From: CAIYYO01 sp049299895 | GTDB lineage: Archaea > Altiarchaeota > Altiarchaeia > IMC4 > QMZM01 | Assembly (NCBI GenBank): GCA_049299895.1 | Contig: JBAQYF010000021.1 | Span: 1-64,000 of the forward strand | DNA: 64,000 nt | Reading direction: 5' to 3' | Shown: piece after piece, positions 16,544 through 28,500 of the stretch | Layout of the letters: each line of letters begins with the position of its first letter | How positions within the stretch are numbered: the first letter of the stretch is position 1 | Notes under the pieces: model-generated | The model's database searches: none | The model's input: the letters and a program-made list of their open reading frames with translations, nothing else | Told to the model about the DNA's origin: nothing | Program-made: the position numbers and the translations under genes

Positions 16544-19500
16544 ATGGAAATTGGAATGATCTCTAAGGCGACGAGTTATATCCTTATCGTTTTAGTCTTC
16601 GGGGTCCTGATGGGTTTCGTTTATGACTTCTCGCAGCAGCTTTCATACGACCAGGATCTGCATAAAACCAGAAACTCCCAGATAAAAGAGACTCTGGTAG
16701 ACGCAATGCCTCAGACTCCGGAGGATATCCGGGCGCCCATCCTCCCGAAGGATTATCCCGTAGAGCCTGAAGAAGGACGGGGCAAAGAGACTCCGTATGT
16801 CGCATTGTGGAACCGGGAGTTCTGCGAAGGGATATTGTGCGAGATGATAGGGGGAGTATATCCCGACGGCGACGGAAAAGTAAGAGTCTGGGAGGTGCCG
16901 GTTTCGATCCTGCTATGGATATCCTGCATAGTTGGCGGGGCGGGTCTTTATGCGCGGCTTGGGATATGGGGCGGCAGGCTCGTCCTCATGGCAAAAGACG
17001 TCCCGTTGTTTGTAAGGGCTCTTGAATGGTCAACCAAGGCGGTGAACGCATTAAGCAGGATTCCCGAGATCGCAAAGGCGTTGGAGCTGTCCCGCGGGCT
17101 TGGTTCTGCCGCATCAAAACTCTATGGCAGGATCCCATACATTGGAAAAGTCGCAACCGAGGTAAAACCTTTGGTCAATCCATTCATCAATGCTAACATA
17201 GTCAGCGCGCGTACGACCACATTCAATGAAATAAACAGGGGATGGAACGGGCAGAAACCTAATTCCGGATGGAAGGTTTTATTTCCGTTTCTCGGGGAAA
17301 GAACCCTGGGAGGGTTTGCAAACGGCGTAAAGAACTATCTTATCAACCTGGCGCTCAACTATACCGGCCGAGGCACTTTGTTAAGTGGATTTAGGACGTT
17401 GGCGTTCGATATCCGGCCGGTGGGTGCGGCGCTGAAGGATTACATCCTCGGCCTGACTCTCAAGGGGGTCGCAAACGGGATAATCAACATCCCGAAGAAC
17501 ACGTTCAACCTGCTCAAAGAGATATACGTCGGCTTCGGCGGATCGACCGCGCTGCCCAAGGGCCCGCTGACACTGAAAAGCATATACCGGGGGATAATGG
17601 GGCCCGTAAAGGGAACGGGCTTCGAGCTGTACTCCGTGGAAAGCAGGTTGGTAACCGTCGGGGGAAGAGAAGTATGGCAGAACAAATACCTCCTCGGAAA
17701 AGACATGCGGGAGATGCTGGACATAAGGGGAATGATCACGTCCTCAATGCACATCTCACAGATATGCGGGAGCGCGGCAATAGTTCCGTACGCTATCGAC
17801 TACTACCTCAAAAAAGGCAGGATGCCCACATACCTGGAACTTGTCGGCGAATACGGCAACGCGTATCGGTCCTCTCTGATGTTCGGGCCGATGATCAAGC
17901 TGCTTAAACCATTCGATCTCATTCTCTCAAGGACCCCTATCGCGAACCGTTTCATGCTCTGGGACAAGGCGATGGAGCCAATAGTCGAAAGGCTCCCTAT
18001 CGGACGCTGGGCGCAGGGCCAGCTCAAAATGGACCTGGAAGAAGGAACGTATCTCAGCATGTTATTCGGCGCCCCGGGGAAAGAGGCCATGGCCGCAAAG
18101 CTGTTTGCAGGCGAATTAAAATTCATAACGAACGGGAAGATAGACCTGTTATCCATGAAATCCTGGGACAACGAGATATCCCAGAACCTGGGTGAATTGT
18201 TCGACGGGCGCCGTCCCGGTATGCAGTCCTTCAATACCAACGTAGGATTGCTCGGCCGCGTGCTCGACCTGATAAGCGGGAAAGCCGTTGGTTCCTCTAC
18301 TACAGGGATCATCAATCCTGAGCAGCAGGAGTTCATCGGAAACATCCTGCGTGACCAGGAGCGCGGCTACCTGTTCTCCGGCAAGGGCGTGGACGCAGGC
18401 ATAAAGAGGATATGGGACCTGCGGAACAAAGGCGTTTCAAGGTATGATTCCGAGCTTATGTCCTTCAAGAGGGCTAACGGATTCGAACTGGAGGCGATAT
18501 TCTCATACTTCCAGAAGAACTACAACATGTCCGCAAACGAGGTCATAAACTCCGCCCTGAAGATGGAGCACAGCGACTTCCTGAAAAGGCTGGACACGAG
18601 CGCAAAATACGCAGGCGTAACGCCGCAAAATTTGGCGCAGGGAATAAAGATTCCTCAGGCGCCACAGAATGATTTGATCAAACCCGTCATACAGACGCCC
18701 CAGGTAAATAAGTTCCAGCTCTGGGACGAGAACGCAGGCCCGATGCATTATATGAACCAGGTCTGTTCCAAGGCCAACGGCGGCCTGACCACAGTCAACG
18801 CGTTCATTAAAGAAGCGGGCGTCGACGTTGCCATGCCTGCATTCAAGATGCATGGGGCGGCGTTGACGGAATGGTTTAACGCCGGTATCGACGTCAAATA
18901 CACCGCCCAGGTGGCAAAGGCAGGCGGCGCAGACTTCGTATACAAGATGACCCAGGGCCTCGGGGTCCAGAACATCAAAGCGATGAGCCAGTATGCGAGC
19001 GCGGATGCAGTCGTCAGTTTCGTGAAGCTAACGTCCCCGGAATACGCGAATAACATCATAACGAAGATGAACGTCCGCCCGGATATTCTGGCGAAAAATA
19101 TCTCATCATCATCCCCCGAGATAATGGCAAGGGCCTTCCGGATAGACGCGCAGGCAACGACGCGCATGTTCAACGTCCTGAGGGTCAGCGGAGGAGAGGC
19201 CGCCGGGACATACCTGAAATACGCGACCCCGGAGATTGGCATTTCCGCATTCAATTCAAACCCCAACGGAATGGTCCGGATGCTGAAGGCGTTCGGCCCG
19301 GAATACGCCGGGCAGGCCACGCAGATACTCGGCGTGAATATCTCACACCCGGAGATACAGACCGCGCTTGCCAAGATGCGCGCGGACCTCGGGCCGACGA
19401 AGGCAATAGAATTCCTTGCCGAAGGAAAGATGACCGGGGTAAACTTCTATCGATCCAATCCCGCAGCATCGGAGTACGTGAGCTTCTTCGGGCCGAAGAA

Positions 19501-22500
19501 TGCAGCCAGCCTCATCAATGTCTCAGGGGGACTGCAGAACCCGCAGACCGTAGCGGTCCTGAACAATTTCGCAAAATCCATCGGCGCGGAAAATGCGGCA
19601 AAACTGGTCGATTTGATCGGTCCGGGAAACGCCCTGAAACTGATGGTTTCGCCTGTTTCCCAGAACGCTGCACAATACGTTAACAAGTTCGGAGTAGCCG
19701 AATTCGGGAAGATAGTCTCCTCGACCGGGATCGAGAATACGATGCAGATGCTCGGAACGCAGTACAACGCCGACGGGACTACTCTTTCTAATACCCTGTT
19801 CGCGAGGCTTTCCGCGGACGTTACCACTCCAAGAGCTAGGGCTTTTCTATCCTCCGGGGGAACAGTCGCATTCTATAATGCGAACCCGCAGGCTGCAGTT
19901 GAACTGATAGGAAATTATGGGGGTGTGAAAGCGGGACGGATAGCAGGCCTTAACCCGAAGAACGTTTCCGGGATAAACTTTTTTGCAAAGAGCGTAGGCC
20001 AGGCGAACGCAATGAAGTTCCTTGACAGCTACGGCGTCGAGAACGCCGTCAAGATGTTGTCGTCGGATGCTGCCATTCAGATGTCGGAGATAATAGGGAA
20101 ATACGGCCTCGGGAATTTTATCAGATTCACGTCGGCAGTCGGAGGCCCGGATTCTGCGATAAGCATCCTTGGGACACCGCAGAACAACATTGCCGTCCAG
20201 ATGAAGTTATCCGGCGTCGATGCGGTTATCGTAAAATACGCCGCAGTCGCTCCCAATAGCTACGCAGTATCCGGTCTTGTTAATGTGCCGGCCGAAAACC
20301 TCACGCACATCCAGATAAAAGGGCTGTTTGCAGACGCTGTGGCAGGTAATGCCGAGAGCGGCAAGGCATTCGCGGTCCTCGTCAAAGCATGGAACGCGAA
20401 ACCGATGATAGTGTCTGAGGGTTGCGGCTCTTCCGCTGCGGGCAGCTCCCTGTTGAATCAGGTGAGAGGGACCGCCGAAGCCCTCAGCCGGGCAAGGATA
20501 CCCGCGTCCATGGAAAACACGCTTGCGGCAAAGGTCCTTGTGCTAAACGGCATGGCGGACATAGACGTGCGCACGGTAAATGGGCTGAATGCTTTGAGCG
20601 CGGCAGCCAAAGTGGACCCGGACGCATTCATCGGCAGGATGACTGCAAAAGACGCGGCAAAGATCCTCCAATCGGCTGCGGCAGAGCAGGTCGGACAGGT
20701 ATTGGGCAGCCTCTCTTTGGGCGGGCTCATACAATTCAAGAACGCGGTCGGGATGGATAATGCGCTGCATGCGGTATCATCGATTCCGGATCTTTCGGCC
20801 CGGCTCAGGACACCCGATGGATTCCGGGCGGTCGTCTCTGCCTACGGCGGAAAATATCCTCCTGAGTTGGCGGTTTATGAAAGCGTGCCTATGAATGCAG
20901 CGCCGCAAGCGCCCCGGCAGGCACGGGCAGAACCCGGGGTATCTACAGCGACAGTATCTATAAATCTCCCAAGATTCGCGCAGTTCGTGGGAGTAGATAA
21001 TGAATCCTCCCTTGCAAGCAGCCTCGGAGAAGACACGCTTGCAGAGCTGTTGTCGCATGTTTCTCCCGAAAAAGCGGCAGCTTTCGTCGATGCCCTCGGC
21101 GTCCCGGATTTCGTAGGCTTCGTATCAGGTGTCGTCGCTGAGGGCGGGATGGAAACCATTTCTTTTGCCTTGGACACCGGCGACCCTGTGGCCCTTGTGT
21201 CTTACATACGGGAGACCGGCTTGCCTGCGGCGGTGAGCGTTTATACGGGCAGTCAGACCGCGGAAAGAGCAAAGAATCCTCCCAGGATGATGGTTCGCAC
21301 GGATGGAGCAGTGGAGCCTGAAAGGATTGACGGCGCTGCAGGATATTCATCCGGGTCCAGGGTCAACTACAAAAAAATAGGATTAACCTACAGCAGGATC
21401 TTTCTCACTGAGCACTACCTGGGGCGGTTGGGCATGCCTTTAAGCGATCTTACGCAAGAACCCCGGGACAGGCTGAAAAACTTGCTTAAGGACCTGAATG
21501 CGAATGCGGACGTAACCTTCAAAAGCGGCCTCGGAATAAACGAGGTCGCAGAGACAACGTGGGAAAATGAGTTCCCATCTGTGGCCTTTAACGAGGATGC
21601 GCCTCTCATATTGAATCTGTTCGCGGCCCCGGAAGAGGCAGACCATATAATGAGGGATCATCTGAAGCAGAGGCTTGAAGGAAAATACGACCTCATCCGC
21701 GGCAAGGAATTCGAAGATGCAACGATTGCTAACAACTGCTATCTTCCCCTGATACTGAACCTGCTCTGTTATCGCCTGGAAGGTATCGATAATAAATTGG
21801 CCGCCGCTTTTAGTGCATATAGCCAAGATGAGTTGAAACGGTTCGCGACCGCATTCAAAAAGGAAGGCTACCCGGAGTATGACCTGGCAAAGCTTAATGT
21901 AATGTCCGAGGCCTTCCTCGCAGGGAAGACGGATGTCTTCGATGCATTGTTCGACGAATATCTGTCCCAGGTGGAAGGCGTAAAGACCGTCAGCAGGAAA
22001 AGGATAAAAGAGGCTTTCAACAATTTCTATTCACAACTGGATGCCGGATTAAAGAACATGGGTTCCAATAACGCAATGGAAAAAACCTATGAAGCGGTAT
22101 TCTCGGCGGTCGAGGCGGACATCAGCCTGCGGAAACGGTGGCTTGGCGACATAGTCAAAAGGAACCATACGATAGAAGGCGCGCTGTCGGACTGGGGTAT
22201 CGGCGCCGACCAGATACTAAAGAACCTCTATGAATATGATAACATGGGACGGGCCCTCTTCGGCGCAGACGTAAAGAGCCTGGCGGAACTGATAAATGTC
22301 TGCGGACCCGAGATACTGTTCGCCTACAAAAAGGACAGGAATGAATTCAAGGCGCTTTTCAAGCATCTGGGTCCGCTGAATTATAAAACCGGGACCGTCA
22401 TGATAAACGAAATGCTGCGTTTATCCCAACCCGGGGCGGCGTCAGAGGGTGATATTGCGAGCTTCCACGCGGCACTGTTATCCGTCAATTCGGAGCTTGC

Positions 22501-25500
22501 CTCCGGCAAATATTCCCCGACGGCCTACGACTCCGAAGAAAAAATAAAAAACTCGGTTTCTGAACTGGTTACTGGAGGAAAGGTGCAGGAAGACGTTTCC
22601 GGTTCTATTGATGAGTCCCCCGGGGACACGTATAACCGGCTGTTGAAGGACCTTGAAGATGCGCAGGAAGTCCTGAATAGTATGTTCGCAAAACCCGGAA
22701 CGCCTTCCATAAGCTATGCGGGGGCGTTAAGCTGCCTTGCGCTCATATTCGAAGAACTCGGCTTTGCGCAGGAGACTGCTGCCGAATTGGCAGATGACAA
22801 CCTGGAGAAATACCTTACAGCCTACGACTACTACCAGGAAGCATGGACTGCCTACAGGGAGGCGTCGCAAAAATACGGTGAGGCGTTCAGCAGAAAAGAA
22901 GCAGGCGTAAGAGAATTGCTTTCATCCCATACTGAAGTGACATACCACTCGGTAGCCATCGCAGAAAACCTATCAGACCTCGGGGGAAAGATAAAGGAGC
23001 TCGGGGGCGCCGTTCCCAGGCCACTCGACGAACCGCTTGAATCCGTGCAGAGCGATGATCTGGCAAGTCCTTCTTTCGACTCTTTCGAATCCCATGAGAA
23101 TGTCATAGAAAGCCTCATTGATGAGAGCTGCTGGGTCTCTCTTGCAGCAGAAGAAAAAGACCTCGCCTTCGAATCAATGCAAAACGCGAAAAAATCCATT
23201 AGAACAAACCCAAAGCAGTCGCCCGGGTTATTCCGGTTCGATCCCCGGGTTACACAGCATCCCTTCGAGATGGGCGCATTCCTCGCGCATAACGTAGTCC
23301 CGGTGCTTTCGCAGCTTTTCGGCCTGTCTCCCGCAGATTCCGCAGAGCTTACATTGATCGCCAAGAACGCGGAATTCTCGGAAGGCGTCTGGCGCGTCCT
23401 ATTGGACGGGCAGAAATACAGCCACTTTTCGCACATGGTCCCGGAAGACGCAAAAGAAGCCCGGCTGATGCAGGGATACGCGGAATTGCACGAGATATCC
23501 GGTCACCTGGTAGAAAGATTCCTATCCGAGAAATTAAACAAGGATCCTGCGGAAGGAAGCGTCCTCTCCGGGCTGACTGCGTACACGGAAGCACTTTCAA
23601 TGATCCTCCCGAAGGTTATCGCCTGGAACCTCTCCCAGAATGCAAAGACCGAAGAAGAGAAAGAATGGTACCGGGCGCTGGGCATGCTCTACTATACTGA
23701 AGATGCGTGGGCTGCAAAGGAAAAGATCTGGACCATAAAAGCAGAGCCGAAAGAATACTCCCAAAAATACGCCGTGCTGCTTTCGGAAGACATAGTGCCG
23801 CACGCATGCTTCCTGCAGGAAGAACACGGCATGGGGAGCATCACAGAAGAATATTACGCACAGATACTGGGCTTCCAGGAGCTTCTCAGGGTGCACGAGT
23901 ACGACCTGAATAGCGTCGCAGACTATCTGCTTGGAATAACGCCTCTGGTTACCCCCATCAGGCCGGCAGATGCAAAGCCCCTTAAAAGCATCCAGGAAAT
24001 AAAATCAGCCGGGAAGACGCTGGAAAACTCCTGGAACCTGCGGGGGGGCGTGGATTACCGGGAGGACGAAGCAAACCGCAGATATTCGGAGCCGGGGCAG
24101 GACGTCGAGATAGAATTCCAGAGAGCGATCGCAAGACTGTCCGCAACGGTTCTCTATGAAACAGACGAAACCAAGAAGGCTGCAGCACAGGCGCAGTGCA
24201 GTAGTCTGCACACAAAGATCAATGAGATGAATCCGAACGATGCGATTCAATACTGGGATGCAGTGCTTGACGCGGTCAAAATAGTCAAATACCTTTCGCC
24301 CGGCGTGGGAGACTCGGACTCAGGAGGCTTTTTCTCCCCTTCTAAACCGGATAAGAAAAGTCCCGGAAAAAAGAGCCAGGATAAACGCCAAAGAAAGATA
24401 CCTGCAGGGGATGCGAAACCCAGGACCGGGACCGGGGAAAATGAGGTTTCCATAGAAGACCTTTTCACCGTTCTTCTATCCGGGACCGACAGTGACGGAG
24501 AGGCTCTGGCATCCATTGCGAAATGGTATGCGGAAAACGATAAAAACTCATTCTTTGGAGTGTCCCTGGAAGGGGATGAAAAGATAATAAACCGGATTAT
24601 AAAGTCTATCGTGCAGATAAAACTCAAATACTCGAAGGATGCAGATCCGGGTAAGTTCAAGGACCTTATCAGGGAGATAGGAAAACAGAATAAAGGCGTC
24701 GTACAGGGAATATTAAAATCCTTTGATGCCCTGTTGAACAAAGAGATCGATAAACCGATAACTCCATTAAAATCTCCTGTGGCATCCGAGGCAAAAACAA
24801 ATGCTGCAGACTCTGAAGGCATTCCGAACGTCTTTTTCGAATCTTCCGGTAACAAATCAGTCGAAAGAATGCAAAAAGATGCCCAGCTTGCGGCTAAAGC
24901 GATTTTTTCGCGTATGAGCTATTCTTATAATAAAAAGATCAAAAGCCTGAAACGCAGCGGCCCCATAAAAGGCGCAAGATACGGAACCTTCGTGGACGGC
25001 CTGAAGCCGGAGCGGATCGGGTGCATGGAGTTCTTTGATGGCGTTTGCTACATTTACAGCGTCTTCGCATCAGAAAAACTCAAGAGGTTCCGGAAAATGA
25101 ACGAGACCCTGGGCGAGAAGATAACTGAAATCATGGTATACGGATACGCGCAGGAATACCTTGATAAAGGAGGTAATCCGGTTGTTTACATAGAGGACGT
25201 AGAACTTCCGGAGAATATATTATTCTTTTCCGCAGCAGGTAATTCATCCGGCTGGGATGAAAAGAACGGATTTGTAGACCTTGGGAGATTGAACCTGGAG
25301 AATGCATCAAAACTGGAAAAAGAATTCGACATGGTATACGAGGATATCTTCTTCCCTTTTTCCGTTGGCGTGTATGCAACTGAGCGGTATGCTAAAAAAC
25401 TTAAAAAGAAACCTAATCTGAATATTCACTCCCGCCCCGGGGAAATAAAAGGGAAAAAAACAATCGATTCCTTTAAGCCTTCTAAGCCTGATTTTATTCG

Positions 25501-28500
25501 TTATCTGACTGAGGACATGGATTTTTTTGGATTGTTGAATAACGGAAATATCTCATTACACAGGACTGAATCAGTCACTGGAAAGGACACGTCTGCTCTG
25601 AAAATAGATGCCTGCAAAGAGACCGGTCCATACAGCTTTGATCTAGCAGTCCGCGACAAAGAGTATTTCATGCGCCTGCGTAAGATAGACGAACTAAAAG
25701 ATATACTGTCTGTTAAGCGGCTTGCCAAAAAGGCGGATGATGAATTCAAAAAGGCAATCGGGGGACTGGAAACGGCGGAGAATAATGGTTCAGAACAAGC
25801 AAGGCTTTATATAAAACATATTAAAGAGATACAGGATGATATGAGATCAATCCTTAAGATGCTGGAAACTGACTACTCTTTGCAAAATGTTCTAAAATAT
25901 CTTTATACCCTGAGAAACTATGCAACGTATCTGCCTCCCGGATCACAACTCCTAAAGGACCTGGATACATTAAGAATAAAGGCAGCGGAGTCCGATGTCG
26001 AAAAGAATGTGGATATCTTCATCAGCAAAGCCTACCGGATTGAAGACAACGAATATTACAAAGCAAAACACGAATCAACCGAAAATCCGCAAGACATCCG
26101 CAAGACTGTTGAATCACTGAAAACCGGCCGCACACTAAGAAGCCTTAAAGAAATAGACACAAGGAAAACAAAAGAGCCCTTCACCGCAAAGAAGATACTG
26201 GCCGTGTCCCGTATGACCTCTGCCAAGCTCGTCGACGATCTGATAAAGGATCCCGGCTTCTATGAAGAGCTTGAACTATTCCTCTCCCCGAACGGGCGAT
26301 ATCCCGGCCTCAAGGATGCTAACCTGGAGGATGCGGCAGGACAGATAATCGAACGCATGCTCCTGATCCCGGAACTCATAGACGCCCTTGCTGACGATCC
26401 GAGGAGATACGGCAAACTCAAAAAACTGGCATCGTCAGGCGATAAGAATGCTAAGCCCGGGATTGCATCGAAGCTCTTTGAACGGTTCGAATTGATCAGG
26501 AAAGCGGCCGAAGGCATTTATCCTGCTGCATGCAGGCTTGACGGAAAATATGATTCCTTCAGCGAGTACCAGATCCTGAAGAATCTTGGTGTCGTGGACA
26601 TCAAAATAAAGGACGTAGACGCAGACGCATTCATGCCTGCAAACGCGGCGCAGGCAAAGAAGAACATCGAAGAAGGCATATTTTCTCCCGGAAAGGAGGG
26701 GTCTATGCCGATTGTTCTAACGGACTCTTCTGTTAAGGGCTCCAGGGCATATATTGTCTCAGGCGATTCATTGGTCATCCCGAAGATTTGTGCCGGTGCA
26801 AATAAGGTGACTGCATTGGTGCTGGAGACGAAGAATGCCGAAAAGGCAAGACCTGTAAACTCAGGAAAAGAATCCATAAAAGAATTATTGCCCGGCCCGA
26901 AAGCCGATGTATTAGTTCCCCTGGCAGAGGAACTGCTTGTTTCCCGCGAGTATGCAAAGGCTCTGGGCTGCGTTGACGCGGTTCTTTTCGGTTCCGGCAG
27001 GACCGGTCCGGAGAACGGGCCTCTTCACGCTTTATCCTGGAAGATGCGGGGCGAGATATTCCTGGAACTGGGCGCGATAGAAGCGGACAATTCGGCCCGG
27101 CAGGAGAATCTGAATAAGGCGCTGGAATGCTTTGATCAGGCGCTTAAATACGCTTCGAACAAGGCGGCGGCGTTGAACGGGACGGGAGATGTTTATACCC
27201 TCATGGGGAAGAATAAGAAAGCAATTGATTTCTATGAAAAGGCCCTTGAACGGGATCAGGAATGCGGCGCTAAGTGGCTGACAGAGGAAAACGGGAAGCG
27301 GCTGAAAATCTATGGGACTAACGGTTCTATTTGGCATAACCGCTCAGAAGCACTTATAAACGTCTCCTCCAAAAAGACCCGTAAAAAAACGGGAGGCATT
27401 TCTCCTCTAAGAAAGCAGGCCCTGCAGTGTTCCAAGATATCCGATAAGATAAATGGCGCTATTAACCCCATGTCCGGCGTTAATATCTCACAGATCAAGG
27501 GACTGCAGGAAGCAGCCGACGACCTGCGTCTTGCGGGGCAATATGATAAAGCAATTGAGCGCTACACGATAGTCATTGACGGTATAACGGATAATTCCCC
27601 TGAGGAAAAAGACCTGCGATACAAAGCACTGCTCGGACGCGGGACTGCATCCATCAGAAAGGGCATCAAAGAAGGGAAGATCGACAAAGTAAAAGACATC
27701 CAGGATTTCCACATGGCTTACCTGCATGCCGGGACCCTGCGCCAGAAGGCCCGCGTAGGGGATATTCTCCTTTCGTTTACGGTTCTTGCATCCGTTTCCG
27801 GGAACGGGATACTTGCAGGGGAATTAAAGGAGAGCGCATCAGAGGATAGTGAATTGAGTTATTCCCCGGACAAAAAGGCTTTAGACGACGTGTCACTATC
27901 CGTAGATGAGAGGGTAGAACTGACAAAGGAGTCTCTTGATGCAAAAGAGCGGTCAGAAGGCCGTTTGGCGGAATCGGTTTTCCTGGAACGGGAGGAAATT
28001 ACCCGTTGGTTCTACAAAGAAGCATCTTACTGCTACGACGGCGTATTTCTTTCAAACAGGAGCGAGCCCGGCTACGCCCAGGCGCTGATATGCAGGGCGG
28101 CTGTGAGTAAAGAACTCGGGCTGCACGGGAAGGTGCTGGACACACTGGATGTTCTGTTTTCAGATGATCGGTTATTCAAGGACAAGTCATTGTTCGCATG
28201 GGTGCTTGGAGTGTCTATCGATGAATCTTTATACATGTTTAAAGAGGGCATGGACAAAGAAGCGACCGGGTTCATAACAACGGTTCTTGCCGCCTGCCTG
28301 GACATGATAGGCCCTGAGGAGATCATCCATTATGGGTATGCTCCGGGCATATCCGAGATACTCGCGATACTGGAAGAGCAGGGTATGGAGTCTTCTGATC
28401 TCGTCAAAGAAATAAAAACGCGGTTTCGGCTTGACAAGGGAATAACCGCTTTGAGAATAGTGCAGCTTGCAGGTTTGACCGAAGAGCAGGTAAATGAGTT

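Noticed and set aside
23489..23506. A true M49 dipeptidyl peptidase III domain in giant 1
   Set aside because: The HExxxH spacing matches, but the second M49 motif and overall length pattern were not found, so only a loose similarity is claimed.
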